Assembly: GCA_023451915.1 (NCBI GenBank)
Contig: JAEXXS010000501.1
Location: 1 to 13,046, forward strand
DNA: 13,046 bases
Reading direction: 5' to 3'
Source of the DNA: Pseudomonadota bacterium
GTDB taxonomy: Bacteria > Pseudomonadota > Alphaproteobacteria > Rhizobiales > Rhizobiaceae
Positions 1-7,549 of this stretch are shown one piece after another (the stretch's first letter is position 1; the number at the start of each line of letters is the position of its first letter). The position numbers and the translations under genes were made by a program. Under the pieces are notes generated by a model, which saw only the letters and a list, made by a program, of their open reading frames with translations, was not told the DNA's origin and made no database searches.

Positions 1-676
1 AGCCGATGACGAATTTGCGCCCCAGCCCCCAGGCGCGACGCAGCGGGTTTTCGGACGGAGCGACAGGCATGATCTCATTACGATCCGCCCAGTGATGCAC
101 AACACTCAGATTCTCGCGCGCTATGCCTGCGGAAGACAGATAGCGCGACATGCGCTCAATCGGGCAGATCGTCAGCGCCGACTGGCGCATGGACCAGTTG
201 CGCAGCGCCAGCGCCAGCTTTGCCGATGCGCTGCCCGGCTTGACCAGACCAAGCTCGATTGCCGTTTCCGGGAATAGATCCATCACCCAGTTGACGAGCT
301 TCGCCCGCCGAAGCCGGATCGGCAGCGCTGCCGAAACCGACAGCAAGGGCGGGTCGGTACAAATCACGCAAATATCGTCCTTGCGGGCATGGGTTGCGAA
401 CCAGGCCGCAGCGGAAAGATGAAACGTGGCATAATCGACCGCCCGTCCCGCCAGTTTTCCGCGACCGAAACCGGAAGTCCAGATGCGATGCACATCGACA
501 CCGTCTATCGTCTCGCGCGCTGGCAAGGTTTCTTTCCGTTTGTCATGAAAACTGCGGCTGGCCAGAACCGCCGTTTCAATGCCCTCGCCCACCAGCGTCT
601 GCGCCAGACTGGTGACCATGCGGCTTGTCGCGGACTGATCCGGATAGAAATACCGATTGGCAAGCACAACGCGCAT
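1..676 (-). CDS. GT4-family glycosyltransferase (WbuB/WcaI-like), 3' end cut by window edge
   Basis: Reverse-strand reading from ATG at 676 stays open for 225 codons to the window edge, so only the N-terminal part is present. It begins MRVVLANRYFYPDQSATS, the usual opening of GT-B glycosyltransferases of the WbuB/WcaI type, with an aromatic-Pro-Asp motif that closes the first Rossmann strand. Around residues 102-120 there is a CTDPP motif followed by a hydrophobic segment. At about 128-136 comes VNWVMDLFPE, and near 194-199 VHHWAD, both typical of this group. The C-terminal GT4 domain (donor binding, E-x7-E) lies outside. A GGAG lies about 10 bases before the ATG. These enzymes add a sugar to a lipid-linked oligosaccharide at the cytoplasmic face of the inner membrane. 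The gene is divergent from gmd/fcl, which make GDP-L-fucose, so a fucose acceptor or donor role is possible but not shown. Family call is secure; donor and acceptor are unknown. Confidence 0.85.
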   Translation of the reverse strand, partial: MRVVLANRYFYPDQSATSRMVTSLAQTLVGEGIETAVLASRSFHDKRKETLPARETIDGVDVHRIWTSGFGRGKLAGRAVDYATFHLSAAAWFATHARKDDICVICTDPPLLSVSAALPIRLRRAKLVNWVMDLFPETAIELGLVKPGSASAKLALALRNWSMRQSALTICPIERMSRYLSSAGIARENLSVVHHWADRNEIMPVAPSENPLRRAWGLGRKFVIG

Positions 677-939
677 GAGCCCCGTCTCCCGTCTGTTCGA
701 CCTCATGGAGCCAGCATCGCAAGAGCGGGTCGTTCATCGCAAGAAACCCAAAGGCATGGGCCGCACGCCAAGCGGGCGAAGGGCCTACCTCTTTGGGTGC
801 ATCGGTGCATAGCGGACGCCATCGCCGCTTCACCCGAAGAGGGTTAGGCGCAGCCGTCCTTGCCGTTTTGGAGCCGTTCTGCCGCGGCGCGAAATCGGTA
901 AACATGGTTTCATGGATATTCTGGACGGAGGGCAGTCCC
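677..939. promoter_or_regulatory. Divergent intergenic region between glycosyltransferase and gmd
   Basis: These 263 bases hold no convincing gene and should contain the promoters for both flanking genes. No clear -35/-10 pair stands out. A 10-base direct repeat, CATCGCAAGA, occurs at 715-724 and 735-744, exactly 20 bp apart, 39 bp upstream of the glycosyltransferase start. A shorter tandem GGTGCAT is at 796-802 and 804-810. The role of either repeat is unknown. Confidence 0.45.
927..932 (+). promoter_or_regulatory. Ribosome binding site deciding the TTG start of gmd
   Basis: GGAGGG lies 7 bases before TTG at 940. The in-frame ATG at 904 and codons further upstream have no such site, so TTG is preferred although it is a rare start codon. 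Confidence 0.6.
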
Positions 940-2049
940 TTGAACGATAGATTGCACGATCGCTTGCATGACAATCCGCGTGAGAAGACCGCACTCATCA
1001 TCGGCGTTACCGGCCAGGATGGCGCCTATCTAAGTGAACTTCTGCTCAAGAAAGGCTATCGCGTTCACGGTCTGAAGCGGCGCTCGTCCTCGTTTAATAC
1101 CGGGCGTATCGACCATCTTTATCAGGACCCGCATGAGGAAGACGTGCGTTTTCGCCTGCATTTCGGCGATCTCACCGACGCCACCAATCTGTGCCGGGTG
1201 ATTCAGGAGGTGCGCCCCGACGAGATCTACAATCTCGGCGCGCAAAGCCATGTGCAGGTGAGTTTTGAAACGCCGGAATATACCGCCAATACGGATGCGC
1301 TCGGCACGCTGCGACTGCTGGAATCCATCCGGATTCTCGGCCTCGGCAAGACCAGCCGTTTCTATCAGGCTTCAACTTCCGAGCTTTTCGGCAATTCCTC
1401 GCCAAAGGCGCAGAACGAACATACGCCGTTCATGCCGCAGAGCCCTTATGCAACGGCGAAGCTTTATGCCTATTGGACCACGGTGAATTATCGCGAGGCC
1501 TATGGTTTCCATGCCTCGAACGGCATTCTGTTCAACCATGAAAGCCCGCTGCGCGGCGAAACCTTTGTCACCCGCAAGATCACCCGCGCCGTCGCGGCCA
1601 TCGAGCGCGGTTTGCAGGACAGGCTCCGCCTTGGCAATCTGAACGCCCGCCGCGACTGGGGCCATGCCCGCGATTACGTGGAGGGCATGTGGCGCATCCT
1701 GCAGGAAGAAACGCCCGACGATTATGTACTCGCCACCGGCGAAACGCATACGGTGCGCGAATTCGTCGAACATGCCTTCAAGGCCGTCGATAAGCAGATC
1801 GAATGGAAGGGCGATGGCGTGGACGAGATCGGCATCGACCGCAAGACCGGCAATTGTCTGATCGAGATTGACCCGCGTTATTTCCGCCCGAATGAGGTGG
1901 ATTTCCTGTTAGGCGACGCATCGAAAGCCCATGATCGCCTCGGCTGGCAGCACACGACCGGCTTCGACAGCCTTGTCGCAGAAATGGTGGATTGGGATTT
2001 GCGCAATATCATGCGGGAGGTGGGGCGCAATGACTTTTACGGACAATGA
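940..2049 (+). CDS. gmd: GDP-mannose 4,6-dehydratase
   Basis: Converts GDP-D-mannose to GDP-4-keto-6-deoxy-D-mannose in the cytoplasm, the first committed step towards GDP-L-fucose and other 6-deoxyhexoses. The 369-residue product is a short-chain dehydrogenase with extended fold. It has the NADP-binding GVTGQDG at residues 22-28, [15 protein letters not shown] at about 98-112, catalytic Thr146 and Glu148 in STSELFG, and Tyr170/Lys174 in [31 protein letters not shown] and [14 protein letters not shown] are also typical. Length and motifs match the family, and nothing is missing. Start: TTG at 940 with a good ribosome site; ATG at 904 would add 12 residues. The N-terminal extension contains a tandem RLHD-RLHD. 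The stop overlaps the start of fcl by 20 bp, so the two are co-translated. A perosamine route using the same intermediate is less likely because fcl follows directly. Confidence 0.95.
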   Translation: MNDRLHDRLHDNPREKTALIIGVTGQDGAYLSELLLKKGYRVHGLKRRSSSFNTGRIDHLYQDPHEEDVRFRLHFGDLTDATNLCRVIQEVRPDEIYNLGAQSHVQVSFETPEYTANTDALGTLRLLESIRILGLGKTSRFYQASTSELFGNSSPKAQNEHTPFMPQSPYATAKLYAYWTTVNYREAYGFHASNGILFNHESPLRGETFVTRKITRAVAAIERGLQDRLRLGNLNARRDWGHARDYVEGMWRILQEETPDDYVLATGETHTVREFVEHAFKAVDKQIEWKGDGVDEIGIDRKTGNCLIEIDPRYFRPNEVDFLLGDASKAHDRLGWQHTTGFDSLVAEMVDWDLRNIMREVGRNDFYGQ

Positions 2050-3013
2050 CGTCACCACAGAACCGATCTATTCACTGACCGGCAAGAAGATCTTTGTCGC
2101 GGGTCACACCGGCATGGTCGGTTCAGCCATCCTGCGCCGTCTGCGCGGCACGGGTTGCGACATCATCACCGCCGCGCATAGCGCGCTGGACCTGACCCGT
2201 CAGGGACCGACCGAGAACTTCATCACGGGGCGCAGGCCAGACGTTATCATCATTGCGGCAGCCCATGTCGGCGGCATTCTCGCCAATGCGCAATCCCCCG
2301 CCGATTTTCTCTATGACAATCTCTCCATCGGCATGAATGTCATTCACGCGGCCCACCAGACCGGCGTGGAACGCCTGCTTTGGCTGGGGTCCAGTTGTAT
2401 CTATCCGCGCGATGCGGCGCAGCCGCTGACGGAAGACGCCCTCATGACCGGGCCGCTTGAAGCGACCAATGAAGCCTATGCCATCGCCAAGATCGCCGGG
2501 CTGAAATATGCCGAGGCTTGCGCGCGCCAGTTCGGCGACCGCTTCGTCACGGCAATGCCGACCAATCTCTACGGCCCGAATGACAATTTCGACCTGAACA
2601 CGTCGCATGTGCTGCCTGCGCTGATGCGCCGAATCCATGAAGCGAAAATCATGGGTGCAGAGCACGTGACCCTTTGGGGCAGCGGCACGCCGCTGCGCGA
2701 GTTCCTGCATGTCGATGATCTAGCCGATGCCTGCCTGCATCTCTTGCAGTTTCACGATGGGTTCGAGCCCGTCAATATCGGCTCCGGTGAGGAAATCTCC
2801 ATCAAGGATCTGGCGCTGCTGATTGCCCGCGTTGTGGGGTATGAGGGCCGGTTCGAGCATGATCTGAGCAAACCGGATGGCACGCCGCGCAAGTTCCTCG
2901 ATACATCCCGCATGGCCGCACTCGGCTGGAAGCCGCGCATCAGCCTCGAAGTCGGCTTGCGCGCCGTCTATTCCGCCTGGGTGGAAGAGAATGCCGAAGC
3001 CGTCGCGGCCTAG
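2030..3013 (+). CDS. fcl: GDP-L-fucose synthase (GDP-4-keto-6-deoxymannose epimerase/reductase)
   Basis: Performs the 3,5-epimerisation and NADPH-dependent 4-reduction of the Gmd product to give GDP-L-fucose. The 327-residue protein has the Rossmann motif GHTGMVG at 25-31, AAAHVGGI at about 76-83 and LGSSCIYP at 119-126. The catalytic set lines up with the E. coli enzyme: Ser121, Tyr150 and Lys154 (EAYAIAK), plus the epimerase Cys123 and His193 (LNTSHVLP). [12 protein letters not shown] is diagnostic of the family. The start is ATG at 2030, 9 bases after GGGAGG and inside the 3' end of gmd. Earlier in-frame codons would fall inside gmd and lack homology. It is followed by a palindromic repeat and then the convergent export operon. 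All catalytic residues are intact, so the product should be active. Confidence 0.95.
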   Translation: MTFTDNDVTTEPIYSLTGKKIFVAGHTGMVGSAILRRLRGTGCDIITAAHSALDLTRQGPTENFITGRRPDVIIIAAAHVGGILANAQSPADFLYDNLSIGMNVIHAAHQTGVERLLWLGSSCIYPRDAAQPLTEDALMTGPLEATNEAYAIAKIAGLKYAEACARQFGDRFVTAMPTNLYGPNDNFDLNTSHVLPALMRRIHEAKIMGAEHVTLWGSGTPLREFLHVDDLADACLHLLQFHDGFEPVNIGSGEEISIKDLALLIARVVGYEGRFEHDLSKPDGTPRKFLDTSRMAALGWKPRISLEVGLRAVYSAWVEENAEAVAA

Positions 3014-3039
3014 AGGAATATTTGTCCCAATCGCCAACA

Positions 3040-3148
3040 CCCTCATGCTGAGGAGGCGCGTAGCGCCGTCTCGAAGCACGAGGGCTCCAGATGTTAGCCG
3101 TTTCCTGTCCTTCGAGACGCCGCCTTCAGCGGCTCCTCAGGATGAGGG
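3040..3148. repeat. 109-bp inverted-repeat element resembling Brucella Bru-RS palindromes
   Basis: The left arm (3040-3084) begins CCCTCATGCTGAGGAG and the right arm (3109-3148), read in reverse complement, begins CCCTCATCCTGAGGAG. Both arms continue through a GC-rich mini-palindrome into GTCTCGAAG. Each arm therefore contains its own small hairpin (GGCG-CGTA-CGCC type at about 3054-3066) inside a large cruciform. Size and layout fit the roughly 103-105 bp Bru-RS elements known in Brucella, and similar CCTCATCCTGAGGAG repeats occur in other Hyphomicrobiales; this identity is from memory. It lies between two convergent genes, where it could end transcription in both directions, although no T-tract follows either side. 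Confidence 0.75.
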
Positions 3149-3177
3149 AAACGGGGCGCGTAGCCAACGACGTTGCC

Positions 3178-4425
3178 TTACGATGGCGACGCGTTGATTT
3201 TGCTCATGTCGAGTTCGATACGCAGAATATCGCCCGGTTTGATTTCCGTCCGCTCGTTGCCGACGATATCCTGAAACGCACCGTTCACATTGCGGCTGAT
3301 CGTGAAGATGAGCTTCTTGCGCATATCGGACGACGAGATATTGCCGGAAGACTTAGCGATTTCCGCCATGGTCTGGATTTGCGCACCACTGCGCCGCTCC
3401 ATCCGCGCCAGATTGAGATCGACCTCCTGCAAATTGGTTGCCGCATCGCTGCGGCGAACCTCTTCCAGATTGGCGATACGCTGCTGCACGGCTAGCTGGT
3501 TTTGTCGCGCCCGCGCCAGAAACGAGGCCAGTTCCAGCGCATTGCGCCGGGTTGCCGAGAGGTCACGCTCCTGATCACGCAGGTTAGACTTGGCGGCGAG
3601 GCCGCGATCGACCAGCGAACGGCTGGAATCGACATTTTCCTGCAACAGTTGGATTTCCGTATCATGCAGCTTGATGCTTTCCTGCAATGTGCGGATTTCG
3701 TCGCCATAGCTTGCGACCTGCGCTTCCAGCGCCTGCCGTTCGGCTTTCATATTGTTGCGGCGCACATCAAACAGCGTGCGCTCGCCCTCCAGCATGTGCT
3801 GAACGAGCCCCTGATCGTCTTTCGACACGTTGGATTGCTGCGATGGCGTATAGTCGAACTCGCTCCCCTGCAATTCCGCAGCGAGCCGCGCCCGACGGAT
3901 TGTCTGCGCGGATATCTGCAATTGCAGATCGGCATATTCCTGCTGCGCGGCGATCAACTGCATGCCAGCGGTCACGGCAGGCGCTTCGCCCTTGCCCGCC
4001 CCGCCGCCGAGCGCCATCAGTTCCAGCGCGACCATACCCGGCCTGTACTCATATTTGCCGGGCGTTTTAACGTCGCCCACGACGAAGACGGGCGCATATT
4101 GATTGATGGTCGCCGTCACCGTCAGGCCGGGAATATGCTGCGACAAGGATGCGGCGATCCTCGCGCTGATTTCTGTCGTCGTCAGACCGCGCACGGAGAT
4201 GTTGCCGACGACCGGGTAACCGATATTGCCGTCGACATCGACGGGATAAAGCCCGGTCAACGAAGGTTGGCCATAAACCGTGACTTGCAGCACATCATTG
4301 GCGCCGACGCGGTATATTTGCCCCTCGGCCAGTGCCAGGCTGCCCGCGCTAAAGAGCAACGCCGCGGAAAACACCGATGCCTGCAAATGCCGCGCAATGC
4401 GACGCCTATATGTGGACTTTGCCAT
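3178..4425 (-). CDS. ExoF-like polysaccharide export protein (OPX family) with long coiled coil
   Basis: A 415-residue export protein, similar in length and layout to rhizobial ExoF. Residues 1-33 are a signal peptide with a basic N-region and a hydrophobic core ending SLALAEG. There is no lipobox Cys, so it is not a Wza-type lipoprotein. Residues 36-108 form a Poly_export domain (YRVGANDVLQVTVYGQP, then PVDVDGNIGYPVVGNISVRG). Residues 110-145 form an SLBB-like segment (APVFVVGDVKTPGKYEYRPG). Residues 155-345 are rich in heptad-like Leu/Ala/Gln/Glu/Arg and should form a coiled-coil hairpin. The tail ends with a second IKPGDILRIEL. The start is ATG at 4425, just after a very strong GGAGG-rich site (4428-4438). 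The gene lies 12 bp behind the co-polymerase gene, so the two are co-transcribed. It probably helps carry polymer across the periplasm. No Wza-like C-terminal helix for an outer-membrane pore is apparent. Confidence 0.85.
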   Translation of the reverse strand: MAKSTYRRRIARHLQASVFSAALLFSAGSLALAEGQIYRVGANDVLQVTVYGQPSLTGLYPVDVDGNIGYPVVGNISVRGLTTTEISARIAASLSQHIPGLTVTATINQYAPVFVVGDVKTPGKYEYRPGMVALELMALGGGAGKGEAPAVTAGMQLIAAQQEYADLQLQISAQTIRRARLAAELQGSEFDYTPSQQSNVSKDDQGLVQHMLEGERTLFDVRRNNMKAERQALEAQVASYGDEIRTLQESIKLHDTEIQLLQENVDSSRSLVDRGLAAKSNLRDQERDLSATRRNALELASFLARARQNQLAVQQRIANLEEVRRSDAATNLQEVDLNLARMERRSGAQIQTMAEIAKSSGNISSSDMRKKLIFTISRNVNGAFQDIVGNERTEIKPGDILRIELDMSKINASPS

Positions 4426-4437
4426 ACCTCCCCCCTC

Positions 4438-6555
4438 CTATGCCTGTCGCTGGGTCGGGTCGGGCGCAGACCGGCCGCGCCTGAAGAGCGCCGAGAGCAG
4501 CGCCCGGCCTGTCGCCAGCGTACTTGCCAACCGCCCGGCATAGATCGCCGGGGTCTGACTGACGACGGCAAGCGCGGGCTTGCGCCCGAACGATGCCAGC
4601 GTCTGCACCAGCGCGTTGGTCGCGCTGGAATCGCGCCTGTCATCGCTGACCACAAGCAGCGCCGTATCCGTGGCGCGCGCCATCAAAACGGACCGCTTGT
4701 CTTCCTTGAAGGGCGGCAAATCCACCAGAATGATCTTGTGATCGGCACGCAGTTGCGCAATGAGCGCGCTGAGCCAGTCGCCTTCCTGCGGTGGACGGTG
4801 GGGTCTGATGATATCGATGCCCGAGCCATGATCGTGGATCAGCGCCGCGCCGCTGAGCTTTCTGGCTGTGGCGGGTGGCTGCAAATCACCAATCGGCAGA
4901 CCGAAAGCGGCACAAAGGCCAGACTGGCCGTTGGTCGCATCGATCACCGCAATCGATACACCGCTCGCGGCAAACTGTTGGGCGAGCGCAGTGATCACAA
5001 GGCTCTTGCCATCGGCATCGGACAGCGAGATCACGGAAAGCGCGAGTGAATCGCGCCCCCGCGTCAACACGCGCAGACGATCATGCACCGACTTGATCGC
5101 ACGACCAAAAGCGCTGGCGGGATCCAGCCCGCCATTGATCAACAGCGGCAGGGTGAGGCGTGGCGTGCTGGGCAGCAAGGTTGCCGCCGGAATACCCGGC
5201 AAGGCGAGCGATGAGGTCTGGGCCGGTCTGATCCGGTCGAAAGTTTCCTTCAGCATCGTGCCAGCGACGGCAAAAAGCCCGCCCAAGCCGATGCCGAGCA
5301 GCAGCCAGTTGATCAGTTTCGGACTAGCCTTGGCCATGGCCGGTTCGGCACTGGAAATAAGCTGTGCTTCTGCCGAGGCGATACCGTCCTGCTCGATCAA
5401 CTGCTTGTAACGCGTCAGATAACTTTCATAGACAACACGGCTGGCATTGGCTTCTCGGTCGAGCTGCGCCGCCGTCACCTGCGCCTGATTGGCGCTTGCA
5501 AGGTCCGCTTCGGCGGCCTTCAGCGCCTCTTCAAGACTGGACCGCCTTTGCCGGGCGATCTGAATTTCATTACCAAGACTTTGCACGATCTGATCGACCT
5601 GTCCGACAATCTGCTGTCGCAGCGCGTCGCGCTCTGCCGTCAGAACCGGAATCTCGGCGCTTTTCAAAGCGCCGTTCGATTGCAACTCTCCGAGTTGGCG
5701 TTCGACCCGCGCCTCTTCATTGCGCAATTGCTGGATCGCCGGAGAGGCCAGAACTTCGGCCAGGGCCGGTGCGTCACTGCTGCCTTTCAGCGCCTGTGCG
5801 GTCTGCAATCGGGCTTCTGCTGACGAGACCGCCCCGGTTGCCGCGACAATCTCCGTATTCAAAGCCGCAACACGCTGCGCCTGAAAGGACATCTGTCCCT
5901 GATCGCCCGCCAGACCGGATTTCTGCCGGAAATCTTCCGCCGCCCGTTCGGCGGTTTCGAGATCGTTGCGCAACGTGACGAGCTTTTCGCCCAACCACTC
6001 GCTGACACGCTTGGCCGCCGATTGCTGCACATCCACCTGATGGTCGAGATAGGCAGTAGCAAATGCATTGGCGACCTTGGCCGCATAGACCGGATCGGCT
6101 GCGCGATAAGAAATGAAAATTGTGTAGGAGCGACCGTCATTTGTAACCTGCAACCGCGAAAGCAGGAGATCGATCTGATCGCGCTCGCGCGCGGTCGCAT
6201 CGCTATCCGGCGTGGCCGCTGGCGGCACCGTCACGCCATCCGCCTTCAAGATATCGATCACCTTGCGCGCCATCATCCGCGAATTGATGATATCCAGCTC
6301 CGAACGCAGAACCGGGCTATCCTGCGGCAGCGGCGTGATGGCGCTTTCGCTTGGAAGCGCTTGCAAGCGCCGCATATCCAGAACAACCACCGCCTCCGAA
6401 ACATAGGAGACGGGGGCGTTCATATAGCCAAGGCAACCGGCCCCTATCCCCACCAGAACGGGCACAGTCAGCATCATTTTTCTGCGTTTGACAGTATCCA
6501 GAAGGTCGGCAACCGGCTGCCGCGCGCTTCCGGACGAAACGTCGGAGATAATCAC
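4438..6555 (-). CDS. Polysaccharide co-polymerase with degenerate BY-kinase-like domain (Wzc/ExoP-like)
   Basis: A 705-residue inner-membrane protein of the PCP-2a/ExoP layout, which normally controls chain length and couples polymerisation to export. A cytoplasmic N-terminus leads to TM1 at about 27-46, a Wzz domain at about 15-110, a long periplasmic coiled coil at 190-390, a GNVR-like stretch before TM2 at about 413-434, and a C-terminal P-loop domain at 485-670. The P-loop domain keeps its fold but is degenerate. Walker A reads SLSDADGKS (510-518), without the usual Gly spacing but with GKS. Walker A' is VIDATN, not the usual DxDxR form. Walker B, LVDLPP (Asp612), is kept. The last 100 residues contain one Tyr (672), so there is no tyrosine cluster. 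The start is GTG at 6555, 7 bases after AAGGAG. It lies 44 bp downstream of the LuxR-type gene. Family secure; kinase activity doubtful. Confidence 0.88.
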   Translation of the reverse strand: MIISDVSSGSARQPVADLLDTVKRRKMMLTVPVLVGIGAGCLGYMNAPVSYVSEAVVVLDMRRLQALPSESAITPLPQDSPVLRSELDIINSRMMARKVIDILKADGVTVPPAATPDSDATARERDQIDLLLSRLQVTNDGRSYTIFISYRAADPVYAAKVANAFATAYLDHQVDVQQSAAKRVSEWLGEKLVTLRNDLETAERAAEDFRQKSGLAGDQGQMSFQAQRVAALNTEIVAATGAVSSAEARLQTAQALKGSSDAPALAEVLASPAIQQLRNEEARVERQLGELQSNGALKSAEIPVLTAERDALRQQIVGQVDQIVQSLGNEIQIARQRRSSLEEALKAAEADLASANQAQVTAAQLDREANASRVVYESYLTRYKQLIEQDGIASAEAQLISSAEPAMAKASPKLINWLLLGIGLGGLFAVAGTMLKETFDRIRPAQTSSLALPGIPAATLLPSTPRLTLPLLINGGLDPASAFGRAIKSVHDRLRVLTRGRDSLALSVISLSDADGKSLVITALAQQFAASGVSIAVIDATNGQSGLCAAFGLPIGDLQPPATARKLSGAALIHDHGSGIDIIRPHRPPQEGDWLSALIAQLRADHKIILVDLPPFKEDKRSVLMARATDTALLVVSDDRRDSSATNALVQTLASFGRKPALAVVSQTPAIYAGRLASTLATGRALLSALFRRGRSAPDPTQRQA

Positions 6556-6562
6556 AACAGTG

Positions 6563-6568
6563 CTCCTT
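6563..6568 (-). promoter_or_regulatory. Ribosome binding site deciding the GTG start of the co-polymerase gene
   Basis: On the reverse strand AAGGAG sits 7 bases before GTG at 6555. No ATG lies near the N-terminal transmembrane region with comparable spacing. Confidence 0.7.
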
Positions 6569-6599
6569 CACGGAAAGATCAGCTGGGAGTTTACGTTGC

Positions 6600-7370
6600 T
6601 CACAGTTCGGAAAATGAGGTTTCCGAAGGGAAAAGCTCGTTGATGATGCAGGCGACTTCCGTGCGGTTGGTGACCTTGAGCTTCTTCATGATATTCCGAA
6701 TATGCACTTTCACCGTGCTTTCGCGCAGTTTCAGCTCATAGGCGATGATCTTATTGGCCTTGCCGCGGCGCAACGCATTGACGACCTCGGCCTGCCGTTG
6801 TGTGAACATGCCGCCCAAGGGTTGAATGCGCTGCGCACCCGTTTCGGTTGCATGGCGCAGCGCCAGAACACTGCTCGCTGGCACGAAGGTTCCCCCTGCC
6901 ATGGCGAGACGCAGCGCTTCGATGCAGACATTGAGATTGACTGAGGTGGGGATATAGCCTTTCACGCCATGCTCAAGCGCGCGGACGACCTGCGATATCT
7001 CTTCCTTGTCGGCGAGAATGATCACCGGCGCGGGCGCGCATTCAGCAACGAGAGACTTGAGATAATTGCCGACCGCCGGGTCGGATACTTTCTGACCGCC
7101 CACATTGAAGAGCACTGCCGATGCGGTCCGGCTGCGACGCTGATGTTGCCATTGTTCAAATGAACTGAAAGTTGCAATGGACATATCAGCGCAATTATTG
7201 GTCAGTCCATGCGCCAGACACTCCCGATCCAATGCGCGGCTGTCTATGATGACAACCAGAGACTGTTCCCGTTCCTTGGTATAGTCACGCTGATCAGCAA
7301 CGCGGCTCGCATACATGTTGCGAGAGTTGAGGCTCTCTTCCTTATCCTTGAACTGTGCAGAAATATTCAT
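6600..7370 (-). CDS. LuxR/NarL-type regulator with degenerate receiver domain
   Basis: A 256-residue response-regulator-like protein. Residues 38-160 have a receiver-like pattern (SLVVIIDSRALDRECLAHGL, later APVIILADKEE and ALEHGVKGYIP). Residues 186-248 form a clear GerE/LuxR DNA-binding domain (FTQRQAEVVNALRRGKANKIIAYELKLRESTVKVHIRNIMKKL, given here only to mark the segment by its ends FTQRQ and IMKKL). The receiver lacks its key residues: the acidic pair is Asp43-Ser44, the phosphoacceptor position is Asn89 (AVLFNVGG) instead of Asp, and the usual Lys after the last strand is replaced by IPTS. It probably works without phosphorylation, like CsgD or VpsT. The start is ATG at 7370, 7 bases after GAGGG; an upstream in-frame ATG at 7394 has no site. 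It is first gene of the operon with the co-polymerase and export protein, so it likely controls that operon. The target is inferred. Confidence 0.87.
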   Translation of the reverse strand: MNISAQFKDKEESLNSRNMYASRVADQRDYTKEREQSLVVIIDSRALDRECLAHGLTNNCADMSIATFSSFEQWQHQRRSRTASAVLFNVGGQKVSDPAVGNYLKSLVAECAPAPVIILADKEEISQVVRALEHGVKGYIPTSVNLNVCIEALRLAMAGGTFVPASSVLALRHATETGAQRIQPLGGMFTQRQAEVVNALRRGKANKIIAYELKLRESTVKVHIRNIMKKLKVTNRTEVACIINELFPSETSFSEL

Positions 7371-7415
7371 TTTATCGCCCTCTGAATTTTTCAAGAACGC
7401 AACCCTCTGCTATGC

Positions 7416-7429
7416 TTAATCTACATTAA
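7416..7429. promoter_or_regulatory. Candidate operator, palindrome copy 1
   Basis: TTAATCTACATTAA is palindromic at 12 of 14 positions. It lies about 46 bp upstream of the LuxR-type start. It matches the reverse complement of copy 2 at 12 of 14 positions. LuxR/NarL-type proteins bind short AT-rich palindromes of this kind; the actual binder is not known. Confidence 0.5.
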
Positions 7430-7535
7430 ACATACGGATTACATGATGTTCTATTTTATGATTGTATTCAGTCGCCCGAAGTTCTTTTATATATCTTATT
7501 TTCCTAAATTATTGCCGAACTCCCCCGGGCTGTCA

Positions 7536-7549
7536 TTAACCTAGATTAA
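7536..7549. promoter_or_regulatory. Candidate operator, palindrome copy 2
   Basis: TTAACCTAGATTAA is the inverted counterpart of copy 1, centred 120 bp away. It lies on the crp side of the divergent region, about 50 bp before the earliest possible crp start and 180 bp before the preferred one. Confidence 0.5.

Noticed and set aside
389..847. 152-codon open frame on the + strand
   Set aside because: It overlaps the glycosyltransferase on the opposite strand, which has family motifs throughout; this frame has none.
904..906. ATG at 904 as the start of gmd
   Set aside because: It has no ribosome binding site, whereas TTG at 940 follows GGAGGG at ideal spacing.
3502..5049. 515-codon open frame on the + strand
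   Set aside because: It lies antisense to the export protein and co-polymerase genes and spans their junction. Its composition is typical of GC-rich shadow frames and it shows no domain pattern.
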